Of a stretch of 64,000 nucleotides of DNA, positions 43,201 through 57,535 are shown piece by piece. Position numbers and translations under genes: made by a program. The stretch is from Siphlonurus alternatus (taxonomy: Eukaryota; Arthropoda; Insecta; Ephemeroptera; Siphlonuridae): positions 372,001 to 436,000 of the forward strand of contig OX463782.1 of the NCBI GenBank assembly GCA_949825025.1, given 5' to 3'. Every line of letters starts with the position of its first letter. Within the stretch, counting starts at the first letter, position 1. The notes beneath the pieces are model-generated. The model saw only the letters and a program-made list of their open reading frames with translations. It was not told the origin of the DNA and ran no database searches.

Positions 43201-46200
43201 GAATTGAATAAATGAATTGAATTGATTCGAATTGAATTGAACTGAAATGAATTGAATTAAATTGAATTAAATTAAATAAGTGAATTGAATTGATTTGAAT
43301 TGAATGAAATTGAATTGAATTGATTTGAATTGAACTGCATTGATTTGAATTGAATTGAATTGATTGAATTGAATTAAATTGAATTAAATTAAATAAGTGA
43401 ATTGAATTGAATTGAATAAATGAATTGAATTGAATTGATTTGAATTGAACTGCATTGAAATGAATTGAATTGAATAAATGAATTGAATTGATTTGAATTG
43501 ATTTGAATTGAATTAATTTGAATTGAAATGAATTGAATAAATGAATTGAATGGATTTGAATTGATTGAATTGAATTGACTTGAATAAATGAATTGAATTG
43601 ATTTGAATTGAATTGAATAAATGAATTGAATTAAATTAAATTGAATTGAATTGAATTAAATTGAATTGAATAAATGAATTGAATGAATGAATTGAATTGA
43701 ATTGAATTGATTTGAATTGACTTGAATTGAATAAATAAATTGACTTGATTTGAATTGAATTGAATAAATGAATTGAATTGAATTGAATTAAATAAGTGAA
43801 TTGAATTGAATTGAATAAATGAATTGAATTGAATTGATTTGAATTGAACTGCATTGAATTGAATTGAATTGAATAAATGAATTGAATTGATCTGAATTGA
43901 TTTGAATTGAATTGATTTGAATTGAAATGAATTGAATAAATGAATTGAATTGATTTGAATTAAATTGATTTGAATTGATTGAATTGAATTGACTTGAATT
44001 GAATAAATGAATTGAATTGATTTGAATTGAATTGAATTAAATTAAATTGAATTAAATTGATTTGAATTGAATCGAATTGAATTGATTTGAATTGAATTGA
44101 TTTGAATTGATTGAATTAAATTGACTTGAATTGAATAATTGAATTGAATTGATTTAAATTGAATTGATTTGAATTGAATCAATTGAATAAATGAATTGAA
44201 TTGATTTGAATTGAATTGAATTAAATTGATTTGAATTGAATCGAATTGAATTGATTTGAATTGATTTGAATTGATTTGAATTGAATTGATTTGAATTGAA
44301 ATGAATTGAATTAATGAATTGAATTGATTTGAATTGATTTTAATTGAATTGATTTGAATTGATTGAATTAAATTGACTTGAATTGAATAAATGAATTGAA
44401 TTGATTTGAATTGAATTGAATTAAATTGAATTAAAATAAATTGAATTGAATTGAATAAATGAATTGAATTAAATTATATTGAATTGAATTGAATTGAATT
44501 GAATTAAATTGAATTGAATTGAATAAATGAATTGAATGAATGAATTGAATTGAATTGATTTGAATTGAATTGAATTGAATAAATGAATTGAATTGCATTG
44601 ATTTAAATTGAATTGAATTGAATTGAATAAATGAATTGAATAAATTTGAATTGATTTGAATTAAAATAAATTAAATTGATTTGAATTGAATAAATGAATT
44701 GAATTGAATTGAATTGAATTGAATTGAATTGAATTGAATTGAATTGATTTGAATTGATTTGATTTGAATTGAATTGACTTGAATTGAATCAATTGAATAA
44801 ATGAATTGAATTGATTTGAATTGAATTAAATTGAATTAAATTGATTTGAATTGAATCGAATTGAATTGAATTGAATTGAATTGACTTGAATTGAATGAAT
44901 TGAATAAATGAATTGAATTGAATTGAATTGAATTGAATTGAATTGAATTGAATAAATGAATTGAATAAATTTGAATTGATTTGAATTGAATTAAATTGAA
45001 TTGAATTGAATTGACTTGAATTGAATGAATTGAATAAATGAATTGAATTGAATGAAATTGAATTGAAATGATTTGAATTGAATTGAATTGAATTGAATTG
45101 AATTGAATGAATTAAATAAATAAATTGACTTGATTTGAATTGAATTGAATAAATGAATTGAATTGAATTAAATAAGTGAATTGAATTGAATTGAATAAAT
45201 GAATTGAATTGAATTGATTTGAATTGAACTGCATTGAATTGAATTGAATTGAATTGAATAAATGAATTGAATTGATTTGAATTTTTTTGAATTGAATTGA
45301 ATTGATTTGAATTGAATTGACTTAAATTGAATGAATTGAATAAATGAATTGAATTGAATTGATTTGAATTGAATTGATTTGAATTGAATTGATTTGTATT
45401 GAATTGAATTGAATTGAATTGATTTGAATTGAACTGCATTGAATTGAATTGAATAAATGAATTAAATTGATTTGAATTGATTTGAATTGATTTGAATTGA
45501 ATTGATTTGAATTGAAATGAATTGAATAATTGATTTGAATTGATTTGAATTGAATTGATTTGAATTGATTGAATTGACTTGAATTGAATAAATAAATTGA
45601 ATTGATTTGAATTGAATTGAATTAAATTGAATTGAAATAAATTGAATTGAATTATATAAATGAATTGAATTAAATTAAATTGAATTGAATTGAATAATTG
45701 AATTGAATGAATGAATTGAATTGAATTGAATTAAATTGAATAAATGAATTGAATTGCATTGATTTGAATTGAATTGAATTGAATAAATGAATTGAATAAA
45801 TTTGAATTGATTTGAATTAAATTGAATTGAATTGAATTGAATTGAATTGAATAAATGAATTGAATTGATTTGAATTGAATGAAATTGAATTGAATTGATT
45901 TGAATTGAATTGAATTGAATTGAATTGAATTGAATTGAATGAATTGAATAAATAAATTGACTTGATTTGAATTGAATTGAATAAATGAATTAAATTGAAT
46001 TGAATTGAATTGATTTGAATTGAACTGCATTGAATTGAATTGAATTGATTTGAATTGAATTGAATTGATTTGAATTGAAATGAATTGAATAAATGAATTG
46101 AATTGAATTGAATTGATTTGAATTGAACTGCATTGAATTGAATTGAATTGAATTGAATAAATGAATTGATTTGAATTGATTTGAATTGAATTGATTTGAA

Positions 46201-49200
46201 TTGAAATGAATTGAATAAATGAATTGAATTGATTTGAATTGATTTGAATTGATTTGAATTGATTGAATTGAATTGACTTGAATTGAATAAATGAATTGAA
46301 TTGATTTGAATTGATTTGAATTGAATTGATTTGAATTGAAATGAATTGAATTAATGAATTGAAATGAATTAATGAATTGAATTGATTTGAATTGATTTGA
46401 ATTGAATTGATTTGAATTGTTTGAATTAAATTGACTTGAATTGAATAAATGAATTGAATTGATTTGAATTGAATTAAATTGAATTGAAATAAATTGAATT
46501 GAATTGAATAAATGAATTGAATTAAATTATATTGAATTGAATTGAATTAAATTGAATTGAATTGAATAAATGAATTGAATGAATGAATTGAATTGAATTG
46601 AATTGATTTGAATTGAATTGAATTGAATTGAATAAATGAATTGAATAAATGAATTGAATTGAATGAAATTGAATTGAATTGAATTGAATTGAATTGAATA
46701 GAATTGAATGAATTGAATAAATAAATTGACTTGATTTGAATTGAATTGAATGAATGAATTGAATTGAATTAAATAAGTGAATTGAATTGAATAAATGAAT
46801 TGAATTGAATTGAATTGATTTGAATTGAACTGCATTGAATTGAATTGAATTGAATTGAATAAATGAATTGAATTGATTTGAATTTTTTTGAATTGAATTG
46901 AATTGATTTGAATTGAATTGACTTAAATTGAATGAATTGAATAAATGAATTGAATTGATTTGAATTGAATTGATTTGAATTGAATTGAATTGATTTGAAT
47001 TGAATTGAATTGAATTGAATTGAATTGAATTGAATTGACTTGAATTGAATTAATTGAATAAATAAATTGACTTGATTTGAATTGAATTGAATAAATGAAT
47101 TGAATTGAATTCAATTAAATAAGTGAATTGAATTGAATTGATTTGAATTGAACTGCATTGAATTGAATTGAATTGAATAAATGAATTGAATTGATTTGAA
47201 TTGATTTGAATTGATTTGAATTGAAATGAATTGAATAAATGAATTGAATTGATTTGAATTGATTTGAATTGAATTGATTTGAATTGATTGAATTGAATTG
47301 ACTTGAATTGAATAAATGAATTGAATTAATTTGAATTGAATTGAATTAAATTGAATTGAAATAAATTGAATTGAATTATATAAATGAATTGAATTAAACT
47401 AAATTGAATTGAATTGAATAATTGAATTGAATGAATGAATTGAATTGAATTGAATTAAATTGAATAAATGAATTGAATAGCATTGATTTGAATTGAATTG
47501 AATTGAATAAATGAATTGAATAAATTTGAATTGATTTGAATTGAATTAAATTGAATTTAATTGAATTGAATTGAATTGAATAAATGAACTGAATTGATTT
47601 GAATTGAATGAAATTGAATTGAATTGAATTAAATTGAATTGAATTGACTTGAATTGAATGAATTGAATAAATAAATTGACTTGATTTGAATTGAATTTAA
47701 TAAATAAATTGAATTGAATTGAATTGAATTAAATAAGTGAATTGAATTGAATTGAATAAATGAATTAAATTGAATTGAATTGAATTGATTTGAATTGAAC
47801 TGCATTGAATTGAATTGAATTGATTTGAATTGATTTGAATTGAAATGAATTGAATAAATGAATTGAATTGAATTGAATTGATTTGAATTGAACTGCATTG
47901 AATTGAATTGAATAAATGAATTGAATAAATGAATTGAATTGATTTGAATTGATTTGAATTGATTTGAATTGAAATTAATTGAATAAATGAATTGAATTGA
48001 TTTGAATTGATTTGAATTGAATTGATTTGAATTGATTGAATTGAATTGACTTGAATTGAATAAATGAATTGAATTGATTTGAATTGAATTAAATTGAATT
48101 GAAATAAATTGAATTGAATTATATAAATGAATTGAAATAAATTAAATTGAATTGAATTGAATAATTGAATTGAATGAATGAATTGAATTGAATTGAATTG
48201 AATTGAATTGAATTGAATTGAATAAATGAATTGAATAAATGAATTGAATTGAATGAAATTGAATTGAATTGAATTGAATTGAATTGAATTGAATGAATTG
48301 AATAAATAAATTGACTTGATTTGAATTGAATTGAATAAATGAATTGAATTGAATTAAATAAGTGAATTGAATTGAATTGAATAAATGAATTGAATTGAAT
48401 TGAATTGATTTGAACTGCATTGAATTGAATTGAATTGAATTGAATAAATGAATTGAATTGATTTGAATTTTTTTGAATTGAATTGAATTGATTTGAATTG
48501 AATTGACTTAAATTGAATGAATTGAATAAATGAATTGAATTGAATTGATTTGAATTGAATTGATTTGAATTGAATTGAATTGAATTGAATTGAATTGATT
48601 TGAATTGAAATGAATTGAATAAATGAATTGAATTGATTTGAATTGATTTGAATTGATTTGAATTGATTGAATTGAATTGACTTGAATTGAATAAATGAAT
48701 TGAATTGATTTGAATTGATTTGAATTGAATTGATTTGAATTGAAATGAATTGAATTAATGAATTGAAATGAATTAATGAATTGAATTGATTTGAATTGAA
48801 TTGATTTGAATTGATTGAATTAAATTGACTTGAATTGAATAAATGAATTGAATTGATTTGAATTGAATTAAATTGAATTGAAATAAATTGAATTGAATTG
48901 AATAAATGAATTGAATTAAATTATATTGAATTGAATTGAATTGAATTGAATAAATGAATTGAATGAATGAATTGAATTGAATTGAATTGATTTGAATTGA
49001 ATTGAATTGAATTGAATAAATGAATTGAATACATGAATTGAATTGAATGAAATTGAATTGAATTGAATTGAATTGAATTGAATTGAATGAATTGAATAAA
49101 TAAATTGACTTGATTTGAATTGAATTGAATTGAATGAATGAATTGAATTGAATTAAATAAGTGAATTGAATTGAATTGAATAAATGAATTGAATTGAATT

Positions 49201-49900
49201 GAATTGATTTGAATTGAACTGCATTGAATTGAATTGAATTGAATAAATGAATTGAATTGATTTGAATTTTTTTGAATTGAATTGAATTGATTTGAATTGA
49301 CTTAAATTGAATGAATTGAATAAATGAATTGAATTGATTTGAATTGAATTGATTTGAATTGAATTGAATTGATTTGAATTGAATTGAATTGAATTGAATT
49401 GAATTGAATTGACTTGAATTGAATTAATTGAATAAATAAATTGACTTGATTTGAATTGAATTGAATAAATGAATTGAATTGAATTCAATTAAATAAGTGA
49501 ATTGAATTGAATTGAATAAATGAATTGAATTGAATTGATTTGAATTGAACTGCATTGAATTGAATTGAATTGAATAAATGAATTGAATTGATTTGAATTG
49601 ATTTAAATTGATTTGAATTGATTTGAATTGAAATGAATTGAATAAATGAATTGAATTGATTTGAATTGATTTGAATTGAATTGATTTGAATTGATTGAAT
49701 TGAATTGACTTGAATTGAATAAATGAATTGAATTGATTTGAATTGAATTGAATTAAATTGAATTGAAATAAATTGAATTGAATTATATAAATGAATTGAA
49801 TTAAACTAAATTGAATTGAATTGAATAATTGAATTGAATGAATGAATTGAATTGAATTGAATTAAATTGAATAAATGAATTGAATAGCATTGATTTGAAT
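37252..49900. repeat. 12.8 kb composite higher-order unit, copy 3
   Basis: Repeats copy 2 landmark by landmark: T7 37636, 40620, 42294, 45282, 46883, 48468 and 49267; paired GAATTC at 42573 and 42661; GATTCG 43224; GATCTG 43889. A 23-base stretch (one GAATAAATG word plus GAATT units) is missing near 47.13 kb relative to 34.34 kb. The unit stops matching near 49.9 kb: copy 2 continues with GACTT at about 37.16 kb, whereas this copy runs back into sequence like that at 47.49 kb, starting a 2.4 kb tandem repeat. Confidence 0.82.
42428..42509. repeat. Pure GAATT run, 82 bases
   Basis: Sixteen uninterrupted units between a T7 (42294) and its GAATTC (42573). The same place in the two earlier copies holds 67 bases (7904-7970) and 72 bases (29641-29712), which accounts for most of the change in T7-to-GAATTC distance of 264, 269 and 279. 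Confidence 0.9.
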
Positions 49901-52900
49901 TGAATTGAATTGAATAAATGAATTGAATAAATTTGAATTGATTTGAATTGAATTAAATTGAATTGAATTGAATTGAATAAATGAACTGAATTGATTTGAA
50001 TTGAATGAAATTGAATTGAATTGAATTAAATTGAATTGAATTGACTTGAATTGAATGAATTGAATAAATAAATTGACTTGATTTGAATTGAATTTAATAA
50101 ATAAATTGAATTGAATTGAATTGAATTAAATAAGTGAATTGAATTGAATTGAATAAATGAATTAAATTGAATTGAATTGAATTGATTTGAATTGAACTGC
50201 ATTGAATTGAATTGAATTGATTTGAATTGATTTGAATTGAAATGAATTGAATAAATGAATTGAATTGAATTGAATTGATTTGAATTGAACTGCATTGAAT
50301 TGAATTGAATAAATGAATTGAATAAATGAATTGAATTGATTTGAATTGATTTGAATTGATTTGAATTGAAATTAATTGAATAAATGAATTGAATTGATTT
50401 GAATTGATTTGAATTGAATTGATTTGAATTGATTGAATTGAATTGACTTGAATTGAATAAATGAATTGAATTGATTTGAATTGAATTAAATTGAATTGAA
50501 ATAAATTGAATTGAATTATATAAATGAATTGAATTAAATTAAATTGAATTGAATTGAATAATTGAATTGCATGAATGAATTGAATTGAATTGAATTGATT
50601 TGAATTGAATTGAATTGAATAAATGAATTGAATAAATGAATTGAATTGAATGAAATTGAATTGAATTGAATTGAATTGAATGAATTGAATAAATAAATTG
50701 ACTTGATTTGAATTGAATTGAATAAATGAATTGAATTGAATTAAATAAGTGAATTGAATTGAATTGAATAAATGAATTGAATTGAATTGAATTGATTTGA
50801 ACTGCATTGAATTGAATTGAATTGAATTGAATTGAATAAATGAATTGAATTGATTTGAATTTTTTTGAATTGAATTGAATTGATTTGAATTGAATTGACT
50901 TAAATTGAATGAATTGAATAAATGAATTGAATTGAATTGATTTGAATTGAATTGATTTGAATTGAATTGAATTGATTTGAATTGAATTGAATTGAATTGA
51001 ATTGAATTGAATTGAATTGAATTAATTGAATAAATGAATTGAATTGAATTCAATTAAATAAGTGAATTGAATTGAATTGAGTAAATGAATTGAATTGAAT
51101 TGATTTGAATTGAACTGCATTGAATTGAATTGAATTGAATAAATGAATTGAATTGATTTGAATTGATTTGAATTGATTTGAATTGAAATGAATTGAATAA
51201 ATGAATTGAATTGATTTGAATTGATTTGAATTGAATTGATTTGAATTGATTGAATTGAATTGACTTGAATTGAATAAATGAATTGAATTGATTTGAATTG
51301 AATTGAATTAAATTGAATTGAAATAAATTGAATTGAATTATATAAATGAATTGAATTAAACTAAATTGAATTGAATTGAATAATTGAATTGAATGAATGA
51401 ATTGAATTGAATTGAATTAAATTGAATAAATGAATTGAATTGCATTGATTTGAATTGAATTGAATTGAATAAATGAATTGAATAAATTTGAATTGATTTG
51501 AATTGAATTAAATTGAATTTAATTGAATTGAATTGAATTGAATTGAATTGAATAAATGAATTGAATTGATTTGAATTGAATGAAATTGAATTGAATTGAT
51601 TTGAATTGAATTGAATTGAATTGAATTGAATTGACTTGAATTGAATGAATTGAATAAATAAATTGACTTGATTTGAATTGAATTTAATAAATAAATTGAA
51701 TTGAATTGAATTGAATTAAATAAGTGAATTGAATTGAATTGAATAAATGAATTAAATTGATTTGAATTGATTTGAATTGAATTGATTTGAATTGATTGAA
51801 TTGACTTGAATTGAATAAATGAATTGAATTGATTTGAATTGAATTGAATTGAATTGAAATAAATTGAATTGAATTGAATAAATGAATTGAATTGATTTGA
51901 ATTGATTTGAATTGATTTGAATTGATTGAATTGAATTGACTTGAATTGAATAAATGAATTGAATTGATTTGAATTGATTTGAATTGAATTGATTTGAATT
52001 GAAATGAATTGAATTAATGAATTGAAATGAATTAATGAATTGAATTGATTTGAATTGATTTGAATTGAATTGATTTGAATTGATTGAATTAAATTGACTT
52101 GAATTGAATAAATGAATTGAATTGATTTGAATTGAATTAAATTGAATTGAAATAAATTGAATTGAATTGAATAAATGAATTGAATTAAATTATATTGAAT
52201 TGAATTGAATTAAATTGAATTGAATTGAATAAATGAATTGAATGAATGAATTGAATTGAATTGAATTGATTTGAATTGAATTGAATTGAATTGAATAAAT
52301 GAATTGAATAAATGAATTGAATTGAATGAAATTGAATTGAATTGAATTGAATTGAATTGAATTGAATTGAATGAATTGAATAAATAAATTGACTTGATTT
52401 GAATTGAATTGAATGAATGAATTGAATTGAATTAAATAAGTGAATTGAATTGAATTGAATAAATGAATTGAATTGAATTGAATTGATTTGAATTGAACTG
52501 CATTGAATTGAATTGAATTGAATTGAATTGAATAAATGAATTGAATTGATTTGAATTTTTTTGAATTGAATTGAATTGATTTGAATTGACTTAAATTGAA
52601 TGAATTGAATAAATGAATTGAATTGATTTGAATTGAATTGATTTGAATTGAATTGAATTGATTTGAATTGAATTGAATTGAATTGAATTGAATTGAATTG
52701 ACTTGAATTGAATTAATTGAATAAATAAATTGACTTGATTTGAATTGAATTGAATAAATGAATTGAATTGAATTCAATTAAATAAGTGAATTGAATTGAA
52801 TTGAATAAATGAATTGAATTGAATTGATTTGAATTGAACTGCATTGAATTGAATTGAATTGAATAAATGAATTGAATTGATTTGAATTGATTTGAATTGA

Positions 52901-55900
52901 TTTGAATTGATTTGAATTGAAATGAATTGAATAAATGAATTGAATTGATTTGAATTGATTTGAATTGAATTGATTTGAATTGATTGAATTGAATTGACTT
53001 GAATTGAATAAATGAATTGAATTGATTTGAATTGAATTGAATTAAATTGAATTGAAATAAATTGAATTGAATTATATAAATGAATTGAATTAAACTAAAT
53101 TGAATTGAATTGAATAATTGAATTGAATGAATGAATTGAATTGAATTGAATTAAATTGAATAAATGAATTGAATAGCATTGATTTGAATTGAATTGAATT
53201 GAATAAATGAATTGAATAAATTTGAATTGATTTGAATTGAATTAAATTGAATTGAATTGAATAAATGAACTGAATTGATTTGAATTGAATGAAATTGAAT
53301 TGAATTGAATTAAATTGAATTGAATTGACTTGAATTGAATGAATTGAATAAATAAATTGACTTGATTTGAATTGAATTTAATAAATAAATTGAATTGAAT
53401 TGAATTGAATTAAATAAGTGAATTGAATTGAATTGAATAAATGAATTAAATTGAATTGAATTGAATTGATTTGAATTGAACTGCATTGAATTGAATTGAA
53501 TTGATTTGAATTGATTTGAATTGAAATGAATTGAATAAATGAATTGAATTGAATTGAATTGATTTGAATTGAACTGCATTGAATTGAATTGAATAAATGA
53601 ATTGAATAAATGAATTGAATTGATTTGAATTGATTTGAATTGATTTGAATTGAAATTAATTGAATAAATGAATTGAATTGATTTGAATTGATTTGAATTG
53701 AATTGATTTGAATTGATTGAATTGAATTGACTTGAATTGAATAAATGAATTGAATTGATTTGAATTGAAATAAATTGAATTGAATTATATAAATGAATTG
53801 AATTAAATTAAATTGAATTGAATTGAATAATTGAATTGCATGAATGAATTGAATTGAATTGAATTGATTTGAATTGAATTGAATTGAATAAATGAATTGA
53901 ATAAATGAATTGAATTGAATGAAATTGAATTGAATTGAATTGAATTGAATTGAATTGAATGAATTGAATAAATAAATTGACTTGATTTGAATTGAATTGA
54001 ATAAATGAATTGAATTGAATTAAATAAGTGAATTGAATTGAATTGAATAAATGAATTGAATTGAATTGAATTGATTTGAACTGCATTGAATTGAATTGAA
54101 TTGAATTGAATTGAATAAATGAATTGAATTGATTTGAATTTTTTTGAATTGAATTGAATTGATTTGAATTGAATTGACTTAAATTGAATGAATTGAATAA
54201 ATGAATTGAATTGAATTGATTTGAATTGAATTGATTTGAATTGAATTGAATTGATTTGAATTGAATTGAATTGAATTGAATTGAATTGAATTGAATTGAA
54301 TTGAATTGAATTAATTGAATAAATGAATTGAATTGAATTCAATTAAATAAGTGAATTGAATTGAATTGAGTAAATGAATTGAATTGAATTGATTTGAATT
54401 GAACTGCATTGAATTGAATTGAATTGAATAAATGAATTGAATTGATTTGAATTGATTTGAATTGAAATGAATTGAATAAATGAATTGAATTGATTTGAAT
54501 TGATTTGAATTGAATTGATTTGAATTGATTGAATTGACTTGAATTGAATAAATGAATTGAATTGATTTGAATTGAATTGAATTAAATTGAATTGAAATAA
54601 ATTGAATTGAATTATATAAATGAATTGAATTAAACTAAATTGAATTGAATTGAATAATTGAATTGAATGAATGAATTGAATTGAATTGAATTAAATTGAA
54701 TAAATGAATTGAATTGCATTGATTTGAATTGAATTGAATTGAATAAATGAATTGAATAAATTTGAATTGATTTGAATTGAATTAAATTGAATTTAATTGA
54801 ATTGAATTGAATTGAATTGAATTGAATTGAATAAATGAATTGAATTGATTTGAATTGAATGAAATTGAATTGAATTGATTTGAATTGAATTGAATTGAAT
54901 TAAATTGAATTGAATTGACTTGAATTGAATGAATTGAATAAATAAATTGACTTGATTTGAATTGAATTTAATAAATAAATTGAATTGAATTGAATTGAAT
55001 TAAATAAGTGAATTGAATTGAATTGAATAAATGAATTAAATTGAATTGAATTGAATTGATTTGAATTGAACTGCATTGAATTGAATTGAATTGATTTGAA
55101 TTGATTTGAATTGAAATGAATTGAATAAATGAATTGAATTGAATTGAATTGATTTGAATTGAACTGCATTGAATTGAATTGAATAAATGAATTGAATAAA
55201 TGAATTGAATTGATTTGAATTGATTTGATTTGAATTGAAATTAATTGAATAAATGAATTAAATTGATTTGAATTGATTTGAATTGAATTGATTTGAATTG
55301 ATTGAATTGACTTGAATTGAATAAATGAATTGAATTGATTTGAATTGAATTAAATTGAATTGAAATAAATTGAATTGAATTATATAAATGAATTGAATTA
55401 AATTAAATTGAATTGAATTGAATAATTGAATTGAATTGAACTGAATTGAATTGAATTGAATTGAATTGAATTGAATAAATGAATTAAATTGAATTGAATT
55501 GAATTGATTTGAATTGAACTGCATTGAATTGAATTGAATTGATTTGAATTGATTTGAATTGAAATGAATTGAATTGATTTGAATTGATTTGAATTGATTT
55601 GAATTGATTTGAATTGATTGAATTGAATAAATGAATTGAATTGATTTGAATTGAATTGAATTGAATTGAATTGAATTGAATTGAATTGAATTGAATTGAA
55701 TAAATGAATTGAATTGCATTGATTTGAATTGAATTGAATTGAATTGAATTGATTTCAATTGAAATGAATTGAATAAATGAATTGAATTGATTTGAATTGA
55801 TTTGAATTGAATTGATTTGAATTGATTGAATTGAATTGACTTGAATTGAATAAATGAATTGAATTGATTTGAATTGATTTGAATTGAATTGATTTGAATT

Positions 55901-56600
55901 GAAATGAATTGAATTAATGAATTGAAATGAATTGAATTAATGAATTGAATTGATTTGAATTGATTTGAATTGATTGAATTAAATTGACTTGAATTGACTT
56001 GAATTGAATGAATTGAATAAATAAATTGACTTGATTTGAATTGAATTTAATAAATAAATTGAATTGAATTGAATTGAATTAAATAAGTGAATTGAATTGA
56101 ATTGAATAAATGAATTAAATTGAATTGAATTGAATTGATTTGAATTGAACTGCATTGAATTGAATTGAATTGATTTGAATTGATTTGAATTGAAATGAAT
56201 TGAATAAATGAATTGAATTGAATTGAATTGATTTGAATTGAACTGCATTGAATTGAATTGAATAAATGAATTGAATAAATGAATTGAATTGATTTGAATT
56301 GATTTGAATTGAAATTAATTGAATAAATGAATTGAATTGATTTGAATTGAATTGATTTGAATTGATTGAATTGAATTGACTTGAATTGAATAAATGAATT
56401 GAATTGATTTGTATTGAATTAAATTGAATTGAAATAAATTGAATTGAATTATATAAATGAATTGAATTAAATTAAATTGAATTGAATTGAATAATTGAAT
56501 TGAATGAATGAATTGAATTGAATTGAATTGAATTAAATTGAATAAATGAATTGAATTGCATTGATTTGAATTGAATTGAATTGAATTGAATTGAATAAAT
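49900..56600. repeat. Rearranged A-type region with 3.28 kb tandem repeat
   Basis: About 49.9-50.9 kb repeats 47.5-48.5 kb (offset about 2,395). T7 at 50860 and 54139, GAATTC at 51046 and 54335, and GAGTAAATG at about 51079 and 54368 are all 3,279-3,289 apart, so 50.0-53.3 kb recurs as 53.3-56.6 kb in part. A further T7/GAATTC pair (52556/52770) matches 14771/14985. T7-to-GAATTC spacing is 186 and 196 at the two outer pairs, against 214 for many others, a loss of 28 and 18 bases. GCATGAATG words near 50568 and 53838 occur only here. Confidence 0.7.
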
Positions 56601-57535
56601 GAATTGAATAAATTTGAATTGATTTGAATTGATTTGAATTGAATTAAATTGAATTGAATTTAATTGAATTGAATTGAATAAATGAATTGAATTGATTTGA
56701 ATTGAATGAAATTGAATTGAATTGAATTGAATTGAATTGAATTGAATTGAATTGAATTGAATTGAATTGAATAAATGAATTGAATTGCATTGATTTGAAT
56801 TGAATTGAATTGAATAAACGAATTTAATTGATTTGAATTGATTTGAATTAAATTGATTTAAATTGATTTGAATTGAATTGATTTGAATTGAAATGAATTG
56901 AATAAATGAATTGATTTGAATTGATTTGAATTGATTGAATTGAATTGACTTGAATTGAATTAAATTGATATAAATTGAATTGAATTGAATTGAATTGAAT
57001 AATTGAATTGATTTGAATTGAATTGAATTGAATTGAATTGATTTGAATTGAATTGAATTGAATTGAATAAATGAATTGAATTGATTTGAATTGAATTGAA
57101 TTGAATTGAATTGAATTGAATTGAATAAATGAATTGAATTGCATTGATTTGAATTGAATTGAATTGAATTAATGAATTTAATTGATTTGAATTGATTTGA
57201 ATTGAATTGATTTGAATTGATTTGAATTGAATTGATTTGAATTGAAATGAATTGAATAAATGAATTGAATTGATTTGAATTGATTTGAATTGATTGAATT
57301 GAATTGACTTGAATTGAATAAATGAATTGAATTAAATTAAATTGAATTGAATTGAATTAAATTGAATTGAATTGAATTAAATTGAATTGAATAAATAAAT
57401 TGAATGAATGAATTGAATTGAATTGATTTGAATTGAATTGAATTGAATTGAATTGAATTGAATTGAATTGAATTGAATTGAATTGAATTGAATTGAATTG
57501 AATTGAATTGAATAAATGAATTGAATTGAATTGAG
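54371..57535. repeat. 3.17 kb tandem repeat, first copy
   Basis: GTAAATG at 54370 recurs at 57535 (3,165 apart). Other shared private words include TTTCAATTG near 55.75 and 58.92 kb, TTGTATTG near 56.41 and 59.58 kb, and AAACG at about 56.82 and 59.99 kb. This copy contains no T7 landmark. The longest pure GAATT run that I found (57430-57513) is at its right end. Confidence 0.75.
57430..57513. repeat. Pure GAATT run, 84 bases (longest found by eye)
   Basis: Ends the first 3.17 kb copy. The second copy has an equivalent run of 79 bases (60600-60678). In both cases the run coincides with the point where the flanking word order changes, so it is a plausible exchange site. Confidence 0.85.

Larger units (their letters stand above)
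1687..54145 (+). repeat. T7 landmark: 30 copies of GAA-T7-GAATTG
   Basis: The only homopolymer longer than four in the array. The first T of each copy is at 1687, 3674, 6086, 7770, 10738, 12339, 13947, 14771, 18032, 19633, 21241, 22065, 23178, 24814, 27823, 29507, 32490, 34091, 35709, 36533, 37636, 40620, 42294, 45282, 46883, 48468, 49267, 50860, 52556 and 54139. All 30 have exactly seven T. Intervals cluster near 0.8, 1.6 and 3.0 kb, and the series 1601-1608-824 occurs twice, at 10.7-14.8 and 18.0-22.1 kb. I saw none before 1687 or after 54145. It is useful as a phase marker; no function is implied. Confidence 0.9.

Noticed and set aside
1687..54145. T7 as RNA polymerase III terminator or as the poly(A) tail of a SINE on the - strand
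   Set aside because: There is no A/B box, tRNA-like or SINE body beside any copy, and no target-site duplication. Flanks are plain GAATT.
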